Shown: positions 1 to 7,962 of the stretch, one piece after another
Numbering within the stretch: position 1 is the stretch's first letter
Layout of the letters: the number at the start of each line of letters is the position of its first letter
DNA from: an uncultured Oscillospiraceae bacterium
Lineage (GTDB): Bacteria > Bacillota > Clostridia > Oscillospirales > Acutalibacteraceae
Length of the DNA: 41,301 bases
Assembly (NCBI GenBank): GCA_900543525.1
Contig: UQRS01000006.1
Coordinates: 1 to 41,301, forward strand
Reading direction: 5' to 3'
Notes under the pieces: model-generated
The model's input: only the letters and a program-made list of their open reading frames with translations
Databases searched by the model: none
What the model was told of the DNA's origin: nothing
Position numbers and translations under genes: made by a program

Positions 1-43
1 ACCGAGATCTACACTCTTTCCCTACACGACGCTCTTCCGATCT
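1..43. other. Illumina TruSeq P5 adapter remnant (artefact)
   Basis: The first 43 bases match the 3' part of the Illumina universal adapter, from ACCGAGATCTACAC through to CGCTCTTCCGATCT, with no mismatch that I can see. They are not biological sequence. Read on the minus strand they give the false peptide tail GRASCRERV on the truncated beta-galactosidase, a tail well known from contaminated assemblies. Genomic sequence begins at about base 44. Confidence 0.97.
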
Positions 44-1277
44 TTCGAATGTCCGTCCAGTCGGGATTGTCCGAAAGCCAGTCGCCCGAGTCCAGCTCCC
101 AAATGCCGTGGGCTTCAATGTCCGCCTCATCCAGCACATAGAGGCCGTAGCGGTCGCAAAGCTGCAAAAAGCGCGAATCGTTGGGGTAATGGGAGGTGCG
201 CACGGCGTTGACGTTGTGCTGCTTCATCAGGAAAATATCAGCCTGCATTGTCTCCGGCGTGCAGGCATACCCGCGATAGGGGTCGAAGTCGTGCCGGTTT
301 ACGCCCTTCAGCTTTACGGCGCGGCCGTTCACCTTGAAAATGCCGTCCTCAATCGAGACGCTGCGGATGCCGACCTGCTCGGGAATGTACTCCCCCGCCG
401 CCTCCACCATCAGGGTGTAGAGAGAGGGCGACTCGGCACTCCAGAGGATCGGAGATTCCACCGTAATTTCGGCGAGGCCGTCGGCGTCGGGACGCGCCGT
501 GCCGACCTCCTCCCCTGTCGGGCTTGTGAGGGTGAGCCGCGCCTCATCCGGGTTCAGCATATCCAGCGCTACCCGCACCTTGGCACTGCGCAGGTCGGGC
601 GCCGGCTCAGTCGTTACCGAAATGTCGCGCAGATGCCCCTTCGGCCGGGCAAGAAGATACACGCTGCGGAAAATGCCCGACAGCCGCCATTTATCCTGAC
701 ACTCCATATAGCTGCCGTCCGACCACTTCATTACCAGGACGACAATGCGGTTGGTGCCGCCCGTCAGGTACTGGGATATTTCAAACTCGCTGGTCATGTG
801 CGCCACCTGGCTGTAGCCGACCTGCCGCCCGTTGATGTAGAGATAAAAGGCGGAGTCCACCCCCTCGAACACCAGGTATTTCTGCAAGCCGTCCCACTCC
901 TGCGTCAGGGTGAAGTTCCGGGCATAGACGCCGACCGGCGTATCGTCCGGCACGAAGGGCGGATCTATTGGGAAGGGATAGCGGGTGTTGAGATACTGCG
1001 GGCGGTCATACCCGTGCAGCTGCCAGTTGGAGGGCACCGGAATCCGATCCCACGCGCCGATGTTGGCCTCCGGCTTCAGCACAGAGTCGGGGATGTCCGC
1101 AAGGCTGCCGTAGTAGGAAAAAGCCCACTCCCCGTCCAGCAGGCGGAGGCGGTCGGATTTCTCCCGCTCCATCGCGGCGGCCGTGCCGGGCAGCCCGTAG
1201 GGGATGTAATAGCTCCGCGGCGGTTCGCAGCCGATGTGCAGGCTGGTTTGATCCTGATGATGCAGCTTCATTTTCAT
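44..1277 (-). CDS. lacZ: Beta-galactosidase, GH2, N-terminal part (truncated by contig end)
   Basis: This is the N-terminal ~411 residues of a LacZ-type glycoside hydrolase family 2 enzyme, which cleaves terminal beta-galactosides in the cytoplasm (no signal peptide is seen). The sugar-binding domain holds VPSNWQLHGYDRP near residues 81-93 and the KWRLSGIFR region near 195-203, followed by an Ig-like domain and the start of the TIM barrel (KLKGVNRHD, RTSHYP, DEADIEAHG). The sequence stops before both catalytic glutamates because the contig ends in adapter; full-length relatives have about 1000 residues. The start ATG at 1277 has GGAG/AGGA ribosome-binding sequence upstream; a second ATG lies two codons on. 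The gene lies 69 bp downstream of alr on the same strand, with no terminator between. Family call is firm; exact substrate is inferred. Confidence 0.93.
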
Positions 1278-1346
1278 ATGCGTTCCTCTTTTCTCCTGTT
1301 GAATATTGAAATTTCTTCTGTTAAAATCTGTGCAAAATCCGATTTT

Positions 1347-2543
1347 TTATATTGAACCTCGGACAAGGTGATCCAGAACACTCTCCACCTCGCCGTTTTG
1401 CATATAGATACGCGGCACGCGATACCCGATGTCGCAGACAACCTCATAGTTAATCGTGCCGGTCAGGGCGGCAATCTCCTCCACCGGGACGGCGTTTTCC
1501 CCCTCCCGGCCGATCAGGGTCACGCGGTCCCCCTCCTCCACGCCGGGGATGGCGGAAACATCCACAACGAACTGATCCATGCAGACCCGGCCGATGACCG
1601 ATGCAAATTTCCCCCGGATCAGCACCCTTCCTTTATTGGAGAGAGCGCGCGGATAGCCGTCGGCATATCCGGCCGACACCGTGGCGACCGTCATCTCCCG
1701 CTCGGCGGTAAAGGTGCGGCCATAGCTGACCGACTCCCCCGCGCGGATGGTTTTGACCATGGACACGGTCGAGTAAAGGGAGAGCACCGGGCGAAAGTCC
1801 TTTATAAACTCCAGCCCCGGGCTGGGCGTCAGGCCGTACAGGATAATCCCGGCGCGCACGCCGTCTCCCGGTTTTTCGGTTTGCAGCATGGTTCCGGCCG
1901 AGTTGCAGCAATGCACAAAGGGCAGCCGGACGCCGGCGGCGCGGATTCCCTCCACCGCTTCGAAAAAGCGGGCACGCTGCCCGGCCGTAAATACGCCATC
2001 CGGATCGCTGTCCCGATCGGCCGCCGCAAAATGCGTAAAGGCCCCGTCACAGAGGAGGCCGGGCAGCCGCGCCGCCTCCGCCGCGAGGCGCACCGTTTCC
2101 GGCAGCGCCGTCTCACTCCGGCAGTCGAAGCCGATTCGTCCCATGCCGCTGTCCAGCTTGAGGCTGATTTTGACCTCCACCCCGGCGCGCAGCGCGGCCG
2201 CCGACAGCTTCTTTGCATAGGCCATGTCCAGCAGCGCCTGAATCGCGTCGCATTTGTGGAGGGCAGCCGCCTCCTCCGCCGGGGTATAGCCGAGGATGAG
2301 GATCGGCTGGCGCAGTCCGGCGCGGCGCAGCTCGGCCGCCTCCTCTATATTCGAGACGGCGAACCGCTCCACGCCCAAAGCGTCATACAGCCGCGCCATG
2401 CGCGCCGCCCCGTGGCCGTAGGCGTCCGCCTTGACAACCGCGACGACTGCCCGCTCTCCCGCGGCACGGCGTATTACAGAAAAATTATGGGCAGCGGCAT
2501 CCAGGTCGATTTCCGCCCAGGTCCGCTTTATAAAATGCGTCAT
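1347..2543 (-). CDS. alr: Alanine racemase
   Basis: PLP-dependent enzyme interconverting L- and D-alanine for peptidoglycan. The 398-residue protein has the normal family length. K38 in VVKADAYGHG is the PLP-binding lysine and Y293 in SAGYADGYPR is the expected second catalytic base; RVCMDQ and the C-terminal beta domain are also present. The open frame runs 135 codons further upstream, but that extension has no homologous look and crosses the promoter, so I place the start at ATG 2543, which precedes MTHFIKRTWAEIDLDA, the usual Alr N-terminus, and has a GGAG-like ribosome binding site. It has its own promoter about 155 bp upstream and lacZ follows it. Confidence 0.96.
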   Translation of the reverse strand: MTHFIKRTWAEIDLDAAAHNFSVIRRAAGERAVVAVVKADAYGHGAARMARLYDALGVERFAVSNIEEAAELRRAGLRQPILILGYTPAEEAAALHKCDAIQALLDMAYAKKLSAAALRAGVEVKISLKLDSGMGRIGFDCRSETALPETVRLAAEAARLPGLLCDGAFTHFAAADRDSDPDGVFTAGQRARFFEAVEGIRAAGVRLPFVHCCNSAGTMLQTEKPGDGVRAGIILYGLTPSPGLEFIKDFRPVLSLYSTVSMVKTIRAGESVSYGRTFTAEREMTVATVSAGYADGYPRALSNKGRVLIRGKFASVIGRVCMDQFVVDVSAIPGVEEGDRVTLIGREGENAVPVEEIAALTGTINYEVVCDIGYRVPRIYMQNGEVESVLDHLVRGSI

Positions 2544-2699
2544 AAAAACATCTCCATCCCAAGGCCGCAGACGGCCGGGAAACATTGGGTGATTTTGCGG
2601 CGGTTTTATCCGGATTTGCGCCAAACCGCAGCGGATTGGCAGCGCGCCTTTGGCAACGGTCGACGCCCTCTGGACAAAAGCCGGAAAAGCAACGCATTT

Positions 2700-2729
2700 A
2701 TTATAGTAGAAATCCGGGCGCAAAGTCAA
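2700..2729 (-). promoter_or_regulatory. SigmaA-type promoter of alr
   Basis: On the minus strand TTGACT (2724-2729) is followed after 18 bp by TATAAT (2700-2705). The transcript would start near 2692 and have a leader of about 150 nt before alr. Apart from this promoter, the 18-bp repeat and the tRNA promoter, I see nothing in the gene-free stretch 2544-3008. Confidence 0.75.
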
Positions 2730-2921
2730 CCGGCCGACTGCAACTTTCTCACGCATTTGCCGCAATTGCGAAATTTGCAGAACAAAACCGCAGGCAGAAA
2801 AGAACATTGTGCCAACCTCTCCCGCGCCGTTTACCGCAAAGGGAGGGAGCCCTCCTCTCCCGGCGGGCAGAGTGGGGTTACAAAAAGCGCCGACGCGCGG
2901 CTTGCGGCAGCAAAAAAACCC

Positions 2922-2957
2922 GTACGCCAAAAATATGTCGTATGCCAAAAATATATC
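2922..2957 (+). repeat. 18-bp tandem repeat, two copies, abutting the tRNA promoter
   Basis: Two head-to-tail 18-bp units at 2922-2939 and 2940-2957 share the core GCCAAAAATAT and differ at two positions. The second copy ends exactly where the -35 box of the tRNA-Leu promoter begins. The A-tract core, phased at 18 bp, could act as an upstream promoter element or a regulator site; this is inference. Confidence 0.7.
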
Positions 2958-2987
2958 TTGATTTTTGGATATGGGTTGTTGTATAAT
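2958..2987 (+). promoter_or_regulatory. Promoter of tRNA-Leu
   Basis: TTGATT (2958-2963), an 18-bp spacer and TATAAT (2982-2987) lie just ahead of the tRNA, which begins at 3009. The spacing leaves a short 5' leader for RNase P removal. Confidence 0.75.
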
Positions 2988-3008
2988 ACCTTTGCTGTCT
3001 GTAGATAG

Positions 3009-3095
3009 GCCGGTGTGATGGAATTGGCAGACGTGCTGGACTCAAAATCCAGTGGTGGCGACACCGTGCGGGTTCGACCCCCGCCACCGGCACCA
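3009..3095 (+). tRNA. tRNA-Leu, anticodon CAA
   Basis: An 87-nt class II tRNA with the CCA end encoded (3093-3095). The acceptor arms GCCGGTG (3009-3015) and CACCGGC (3085-3091) pair perfectly. The anticodon stem CTGGA/TCCAG encloses the 7-base loop CTCAAAA, giving anticodon CAA and decoding UUG. A long variable arm follows (GTGGCGACACC region) and the T arm carries GGTTCGACCC. The long variable arm fits leucine identity. Confidence 0.96.
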
Positions 3096-3096
3096 T

Positions 3097-3137
3097 AATG
3101 CCATCGTAATTTTGATAGAATTACGGTGGCATTTTCT
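3097..3137 (+). terminator. Rho-independent terminator after tRNA-Leu
   Basis: Arms 3097-3111 and 3119-3133 form a 15-bp stem with one G-U pair and a 7-nt loop, followed by a short T run. It starts two bases after the tRNA CCA end and should end the tRNA transcript. Confidence 0.85.
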
Positions 3138-3204
3138 ATGCCCGAAAACCGATTGGAATTAAAGCGCACATAAGGACACTTTCAAAAAAGGCCGATTGAG
3201 AGCC

Positions 3205-3250
3205 AAAGCAGCCCTCGTAAAGATGTTGTTCTTTGCGAGGGCTGCTTTTT
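3205..3250 (+). terminator. Second strong terminator with no evident gene
   Basis: Arms 3205-3222 and 3231-3248 form an 18-bp stem with one wobble pair and an 8-nt loop, followed by TTTTT on the plus strand. It lies about 110 bp after the tRNA terminator with no open frame between that I can support. It could be a backup terminator or mark the 3' end of a lost gene or a small RNA. The rest of 3137-3399 shows nothing else. Confidence 0.75.
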
Positions 3251-3399
3251 GAATGTATCCTCTGTACACTTTAAACAGGGTGTGATGCGGTATTATTCCC
3301 TGTTTTATGCCGCCCTCGCCGGCTGCTCCGATGCCGCCGCGGTTGCAGCACGCCACAGCTCGGCAGTGCCATATCCGTCCTTAAAAACGCGCTAAGTAC

Positions 3400-4107
3400 C
3401 TATGCCTTTGCGCTGTCTGCCTTCTGGCACTCCTTCATTTTCCGCCAGCTTAAAAATCCATAGATGTCATTGACGAGGAATGCGGCAAAGCAGACGACAG
3501 CCGAAATATAGCGTGCGTCCGCAACGCTGGCAAGAACCCATAAAACGATCAGGACAACATCATTTGCGGCGTATCCGAGCGCAAAGAACGGGCTTCTCCG
3601 GAAAGTCAGGTAAACGGAGACAAAACTCGTCGTGACCGAGATTGTACTCGGCACGATATTTGCTGTATTGAAGGCGTCCAGAACGAAATAAAATGCGACG
3701 GTTACTATGGCAGCCACCACCCACATGAACACGATTTCCTTTTTGCCGAGGCTGCCCACCTTCACCTCCGCTTTGTTGCCGTTGTGCGGATTTCTGAGCC
3801 ATGAGATAAGCGCAAATACCGCCATGGGCATCGTCGTTCCGAGATAGGTGAGCATTTCGCCGTAGTAAGAGAAGGTGAACGAAATAATTCCGTACAGCAG
3901 GCTGAATATCACCATCAGAAATTGCCCGAACGGATTCCCCTTCGCATTGAAGATGAGTGAGATGACGCCGACAAGGGACGCCGCCAGGGTCAGGAAATTC
4001 TCCCGGACGAACACGCAGAACGATACCACGATAAGAATCACAGACGAGCACCAAAGCAGGAGCTCGCCTTTTGAGAAATAGTCGATCAACCTTTTTACAC
4101 TTTTCAT
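3400..4107 (-). CDS. pnuC: PnuC-family vitamin/nucleoside transporter
   Basis: Integral membrane protein of 235 residues, the usual PnuC length, with about seven hydrophobic segments. The PnuC core is visible as GNPFGQFLMVIFSLLYG and a Trp-rich conserved segment (ISWLRNP), and the C-terminal half holds VNDIYGFLSW. PnuC proteins import nicotinamide riboside by facilitated diffusion and metabolic trapping; close relatives carry thiamine, riboflavin or deoxynucleosides, so the ligand here is not settled from sequence. No nadR, thiamine or riboflavin gene is next to it. The start ATG at 4107 has a clear GGAGG 8 bp upstream; the 13-codon extension of the frame lies in the terminator/RBS region. 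It has its own strong promoter and a leader with an attenuator-like hairpin. Confidence 0.9.
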   Translation of the reverse strand: MKSVKRLIDYFSKGELLLWCSSVILIVVSFCVFVRENFLTLAASLVGVISLIFNAKGNPFGQFLMVIFSLLYGIISFTFSYYGEMLTYLGTTMPMAVFALISWLRNPHNGNKAEVKVGSLGKKEIVFMWVVAAIVTVAFYFVLDAFNTANIVPSTISVTTSFVSVYLTFRRSPFFALGYAANDVVLIVLWVLASVADARYISAVVCFAAFLVNDIYGFLSWRKMKECQKADSAKA

Positions 4108-4119
4108 TTGAAAACCTCC

Positions 4120-4183
4120 AAAAAAAATTAAAGCACCCGCATACACATCTTCTAAGACCTGTCGATGTGTAAACGAATGCTTT
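4120..4183 (-). promoter_or_regulatory. Attenuator-like terminator hairpin in the pnuC leader (candidate riboswitch platform)
   Basis: In the minus-strand transcript, arms 4183-4164 and 4149-4130 can pair over 20 positions with one mismatch and several G-U pairs, with a 14-nt loop, and eight U follow (4120-4127) directly before the GGAGG of pnuC. A terminator in this place would stop pnuC expression. An alternative short stem just upstream, GGATGC-AAA-GCATTC, uses the first bases of the 5' arm and would compete with it. Upstream in the leader a CCGGA...TCCGG stem and an ACTGCC...GGGTAGT stem are also possible. The layout is that of a riboswitch; I could not match the aptamer to a class I know (TPP, FMN and preQ1 boxes are not present). 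Confidence 0.6.
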
Positions 4184-4261
4184 GCATCCTACTACCCGGT
4201 GGCAGTAATAACCATATTAAATTATGTCCGGATTTCTTGTTCCGGGCAAGGAGTGTGTGTC

Positions 4262-4290
4262 AGTATACGCTGTTCGGGCCGTTTTGTCAA
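4262..4290 (-). promoter_or_regulatory. Consensus promoter of pnuC
   Basis: On the minus strand, consensus TTGACA (4285-4290), a 17-bp spacer and TATACT (4262-4267). Transcription should start near 4255, giving a leader of about 150 nt, long for a single transporter gene. The remaining part of the gap, 4291-4440, holds no gene I can support. Confidence 0.87.
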
Positions 4291-4440
4291 GAGGTTTTTA
4301 TAATAATCCGAATTTCCAGCCATCAAGCCGTGCCGCATTACGAGGATATATCCAAGTAATACAGCTCTGTTGATATAGTTATTCAAGGGGACTTCTCCCG
4401 CGCCTCTTTGCCGCTGAAGCACCCGATTTTAAGAACAATG

Positions 4441-6918
4441 CTACAGATACTTTCCCGTTATGCTGCTTTCGTTTTTCTTTATTTCGTCGGGCGCTCCGCT
4501 CGCCACGATCTGTCCGCCTGCGTTTCCGCCGCCCGGACCCATGTCGACGATGTAGTCGGCATTGCGAATGACATCGAGATCGTGTTCGATCACGACAACC
4601 GTAGCGCCATTGTCAAGAAGTGCCTGAAAGACACCGAGCAGCACCTGAACATCGAGCGGGTGCAGCCCGATAGACGGTTCGTCGAATACGAACACCGAAT
4701 CCTCCTGCGTTTTGCCGATCTCGCTTGCCAGCTTGAGCCGCTGCGCCTCACCGCCCGAAAGCCCCGGCGTTTCTTCGCCGAGCGTGAGATAGCCGAGACC
4801 GAGCTGTTTCAGAACATGCAGCCTTTGGCTGACGGTTTTCATATCCTTGCAGAAATCAATAGCGGAATTTACATCCATATCCATCAGCTCCGGCAAAGAC
4901 ACGCATTTGCCTGCCTTGTTTGTGAGCTTTACATCATAAGCGGCTCTTGCATAGCGCGAGCCGCGGCAGTCGGGACACGGAATATCCACATCCGGCAAAA
5001 ACTGCACGTCAAGGCTCACGACGCCCGTGCCGTCACAGCCGGGGCAGCGCAGAGAGCCTGTATTGTAGGAAAAATCGCCGGCCCCATAGCCCTTTTCCTT
5101 TGCACCGGGCGACCTGGCGTAGAGCTTTCGCAGCTCGTCATGCACGCCCGCGTAGGTGGCAACGGTAGAGCGGACATTGATTCCGATGGGGGTTGCGTCG
5201 ATCAGCTTGACATGGGAGATGCCGTCGGCATGGATTTCCCGGATGTGTGCAGGAAGTGCTGTGCCTGCAACACTTGCTTCCAGCGCGGGAACAAGGCTTT
5301 CCAGAACCATGGTTGTTTTGCCCGACCCCGATACGCCGGTGACAACGGTCAGCCGCCCTTTCGGAATGTCTACCTCCAGCGGCTTGACGGTATGGATTTG
5401 AGAAGTGGAAAGGCGGATTCTGCCATTTTCAAAAATCCTGTCCTGTTCGGCGCGTTGCCGCATGATCGTTTCGGCCTTGCCGGACAGGAACGGCCCGATC
5501 TGGGACGCGGAGTTTTCTTCGATCGTGGGGATTGTCCCTTCGGCAATGACACGCCCGCCTCCCGCACCCGCTTCGGGACCCATTTCGATGACCCAGTCGG
5601 CTTCTTTCAAAATCTGCGTATCGTGATCGACCAGAATCACGGAGTTACCGTCGGCCACCAGATCGTGCATCACTCCGGTCAGCCCCACAATATTGGACGG
5701 ATGCAGCCCGATAGACGGCTCGTCCAGCACATAGAGAACGCCCGTTGTGCGGTTGCGAACAGCGCGGGCAAGTTGCATCCGCTGGCGTTCGCCGGTGGAA
5801 AGCGTCGCGGCGGAACGGTCAAGGGTCAGATAGCCGAGTCCCAGATTCATCAGCCGCTTTGCCGTATTTTGGAATGCCTCACAGATACTTGCCGCCATCG
5901 GGCGCATCTCCTCCGGCAGGCTGTCCGGCACGCCCCGCACCCATTCCACAAGACCGGACAGCGTCATAGCGCAGGCTTCAGCCAGAGAAATGCCGCGCAG
6001 CTTCGGTGCGCGTGCCGCATCGGACAATCGCGTACCATGACAGTCGGGGCAAACCTCCTCTTTCAGAAATTTCTCCACACGCTTCATGCCCTTTTCGTCC
6101 TTGACCTTAGAAAGGGCGTTTTCCACGGTGTAAACGGCGTTAAAGTAGGTAAAATCCAGTTCACCTGCCTGGTTCGAACCCTTCGCATGATAAAATATAT
6201 GCTTTTTCTCGGCAGGACCGTGATAGACGATTTCTTGTTCCTCTGCGGTCAGATCGCGGAAAGGCACGTCGGTGCGCACCCCCATCTCCCGGCAGACGTC
6301 GGTCATCAGCGACCACATCAGGCTGTTCCACGGGGCGACTGCGCCCTCGTCAATGGTCAGCGAATCGTCGGGAACAAGAGAATCCATATCGACCGTGCGG
6401 ACGGTTCCGGTACCGCCGCAGGTTTTGCACGCCCCTTGGGAATTGAAGGCCAGCTCTTCGGCGGACGGCGCGTAAAAACGCACGCCGCACTCCGGGCAGA
6501 CCAGTTCTTTCCCGGCGGCAACGAGCAGCGACGGCGCGAGATAATGCCCGTTCGGGCAACGGTGTTCGGCAAGGCGGGAATACATCAGCCGCAGACTGTT
6601 GAGCAGCTCCGTTCCCGTGCCGAAGGTACTGCGAATACCCGGCACTCCGGGGCGCTGGTGCATCGCAAGTGCGGCGGGAACATACAAAACCTCGTCAACG
6701 GCAGCCTTGGGCGCCTGCGTCATTCTGCGGCGGGTATAGGTGGAAAGCGCTTCAAGATAGCGGCGCGAACCCTCGGCATAAAGTACTCCCAATGCGAGCG
6801 ATGACTTTCCCGAGCCGGACACCCCTGCGATCCCCACGATTTTTCCGAGCGGGATATCGACATCTATCTTTTTGAGATTGTGGACCCTTGCTCCACGAAT
6901 AAGCATTTTATCAATCAT
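4441..6918 (-). CDS. UvrA-like ABC ATPase (UvrA2 class)
   Basis: An 825-residue, two-module ABC ATPase of the excinuclease A family. Module 1 has Walker A GVSGSGKSS at 32-40, a CPECG/CKTCGGTG zinc site and signature LSTGERQR; module 2 has GVSGSGKTT, the second zinc module (CPGCDGTG...CPDCRGSRY), signature LSGGEAQR and two LDEP/FDEPSIGLHP Walker B regions. Canonical UvrA has about 940 residues; the shorter length fits loss of the UvrB-interaction region, as in UvrA2/DrrC-type proteins linked to drug tolerance or DNA-damage tolerance. The start ATG 6918 has GGAG upstream. It lies 52 bp after the Nim-like gene on the same strand, so the two are probably co-transcribed. The housekeeping uvrA is expected elsewhere; role in resistance is inference. 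Confidence 0.88.
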   Translation of the reverse strand: MIDKMLIRGARVHNLKKIDVDIPLGKIVGIAGVSGSGKSSLALGVLYAEGSRRYLEALSTYTRRRMTQAPKAAVDEVLYVPAALAMHQRPGVPGIRSTFGTGTELLNSLRLMYSRLAEHRCPNGHYLAPSLLVAAGKELVCPECGVRFYAPSAEELAFNSQGACKTCGGTGTVRTVDMDSLVPDDSLTIDEGAVAPWNSLMWSLMTDVCREMGVRTDVPFRDLTAEEQEIVYHGPAEKKHIFYHAKGSNQAGELDFTYFNAVYTVENALSKVKDEKGMKRVEKFLKEEVCPDCHGTRLSDAARAPKLRGISLAEACAMTLSGLVEWVRGVPDSLPEEMRPMAASICEAFQNTAKRLMNLGLGYLTLDRSAATLSTGERQRMQLARAVRNRTTGVLYVLDEPSIGLHPSNIVGLTGVMHDLVADGNSVILVDHDTQILKEADWVIEMGPEAGAGGGRVIAEGTIPTIEENSASQIGPFLSGKAETIMRQRAEQDRIFENGRIRLSTSQIHTVKPLEVDIPKGRLTVVTGVSGSGKTTMVLESLVPALEASVAGTALPAHIREIHADGISHVKLIDATPIGINVRSTVATYAGVHDELRKLYARSPGAKEKGYGAGDFSYNTGSLRCPGCDGTGVVSLDVQFLPDVDIPCPDCRGSRYARAAYDVKLTNKAGKCVSLPELMDMDVNSAIDFCKDMKTVSQRLHVLKQLGLGYLTLGEETPGLSGGEAQRLKLASEIGKTQEDSVFVFDEPSIGLHPLDVQVLLGVFQALLDNGATVVVIEHDLDVIRNADYIVDMGPGGGNAGGQIVASGAPDEIKKNESSITGKYL

Positions 6919-6969
6919 TGTTTCAACTCCATAGATTCGTCCATCTTCACATGGCGATGCCGTTCATAT

Positions 6970-7446
6970 TTACCGCTCCTGCACTTCCTTGCCGCTGAGG
7001 TGTTCAATCTTGATTTCAAACATCTGTGCCGCTTTGCCCGCGCGGGCAATCTCCGCATCGGCAAGCCGCTCCTCGGGATAATATTTCATGGCAAGCTTCT
7101 TTAACAGTGCGGTGGCTCTTTCGCCCGGTTCAACCAACCGGCACCTGCCGAAAACGACAACGCTCTGCAAAAAGGGCGCCCACACCTCTTCCTTGACGGT
7201 TTCATTTCCGTAAGCCGTAAAGCACACCTTATCGAAAGCGCGCAGGGAATCGACCTTATGGCCCGCTTTTGCACCGTGGAAATAGATTTTATAGCTTTCC
7301 TTATCAAAACAGAAGTTGATCGGGACGGCATAGGGATACCCCTCCGCGCCGCTCATTGCCAAAACGCCTCGACGGCATTGCAGCAAAAGTTGCTCCGCGG
7401 CTTCTACGCCGATATCGTTTTTCTTTTTTCGGATCGGTCTGAACAT
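6970..7446 (-). CDS. Pyridoxamine 5'-phosphate oxidase-fold flavoprotein, NimA-like
   Basis: A 158-residue split-barrel FMN-binding protein of the NimA/NimC type. The N-terminus MFRPIRKKK, the segment VLAMSGAEGYPYAVPINF and YFHGAKAGHK, with the His that lies near the flavin in Nim proteins, are typical. Members include 5-nitroimidazole reductases and general flavin reductases, so a nitro-reducing resistance role is possible but not shown. The start ATG at 7446 was chosen because AGGAGG lies 7-8 bp before it; the 43-codon upstream extension is not family-like. It leads a likely two-gene transcript with the UvrA2-like ATPase. Confidence 0.88.
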   Translation of the reverse strand: MFRPIRKKKNDIGVEAAEQLLLQCRRGVLAMSGAEGYPYAVPINFCFDKESYKIYFHGAKAGHKVDSLRAFDKVCFTAYGNETVKEEVWAPFLQSVVVFGRCRLVEPGERATALLKKLAMKYYPEERLADAEIARAGKAAQMFEIKIEHLSGKEVQER

Positions 7447-7810
7447 CGCTTCTTCCTCCTGCTTATGCGATTCTGCAATGTCTTTCTTTACCATCGGTTG
7501 ACGAGGGCAGACACGGTTTTGACGGGCAGAAATGCAAAGCACCTGCCAACGTTTGAATTTGCCGCTCTTAACCACTTCAAACTATACCACTTCTTTGGAA
7601 ATTTTTCTACTGCTTCGATTATACTCGCGGCTTGATAACTTCCCGAACACTTTCCGAAAAAGGAAAACCGCCATCAAGCAGACGGCAGCTCTCTTTCGGG
7701 CAGTACTTTTAAGAATAAACAACGGGTCAGGCAAAACAAGGCAGTTTTCAAGACGGCGCAGGAATCTCACCTTCCCCTCAATCCGCAAAACGGCGGTTTG
7801 CCCAACGCTC

Positions 7811-7840
7811 TTGACTTTTTTCGAAACTCTATACTATAGT
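7811..7840 (+). promoter_or_regulatory. Promoter of the fluoride-riboswitch antiporter gene
   Basis: TTGACT (7811-7816), an 18-bp spacer and TATAGT (7835-7840). The transcript would begin at about 7846, right at the 5' end of the riboswitch aptamer. Upstream, 7447-7810 holds the divergent start region of the Nim-like gene and nothing else I can support. Confidence 0.75.
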
Positions 7841-7846
7841 TATATT

Positions 7847-7938
7847 CAGGGAATGAAGTTCTCCCCGGCACATGCCGAAACCGCTGATTTAAAAGGCTGA
7901 TGACTTCTGCATTTACTATGCAGGGGGCATCGGCTTTT
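7847..7938 (+). promoter_or_regulatory. Fluoride riboswitch (crcB motif) with overlapping terminator
   Basis: The aptamer at about 7848-7910 carries the crcB-motif conserved blocks in order: GGGAATGAAGTTCTCCC, a CGGCACATGCCG hairpin, AAACCGCTGA, and GGCTGATGACTTCTGC. These match the pseudoknotted aptamer that binds fluoride through magnesium ions. The 3' end of the aptamer (7892-7911) can instead pair with 7919-7938 into a terminator stem followed by TTTTCTGCGTTT. This is the usual ON-switch design: fluoride keeps the aptamer folded and lets transcription go on into the antiporter gene 25 bp downstream. A covariance-model scan with the crcB family would confirm it. Confidence 0.9.
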
Positions 7939-7962
7939 CTGCGTTTATTAGGAGGAATTTTC

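Noticed and set aside
108..1355. 415-residue plus-strand frame over lacZ
   Set aside because: It is the antisense of a clear GH2 gene; composition of G+C-rich codons on the other strand leaves it open. No RBS and no family look.
1368..3008. 546-residue plus-strand frame over alr and upstream
   Set aside because: Antisense of alr; His/Gly/Arg-rich low-quality translation and it runs across two promoters.
2900..3100. Prophage or island attachment site at tRNA-Leu
   Set aside because: No integrase gene and no second copy of the tRNA 3' end found by eye in the window.
3159..3356. 65-residue minus-strand frame before pnuC
   Set aside because: It contains the strong 18-bp terminator stem in its middle and has no RBS.
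4107..4260. TPP, FMN or preQ1 riboswitch in the pnuC leader
   Set aside because: The conserved boxes of these classes (for example CTGAGA of TPP) are not present; I kept only an unassigned attenuator.
4408..6804. 798-residue plus-strand frame opposite the UvrA2-like gene
   Set aside because: Despite its length it mirrors the ABC ATPase codons and shows no domain of its own.
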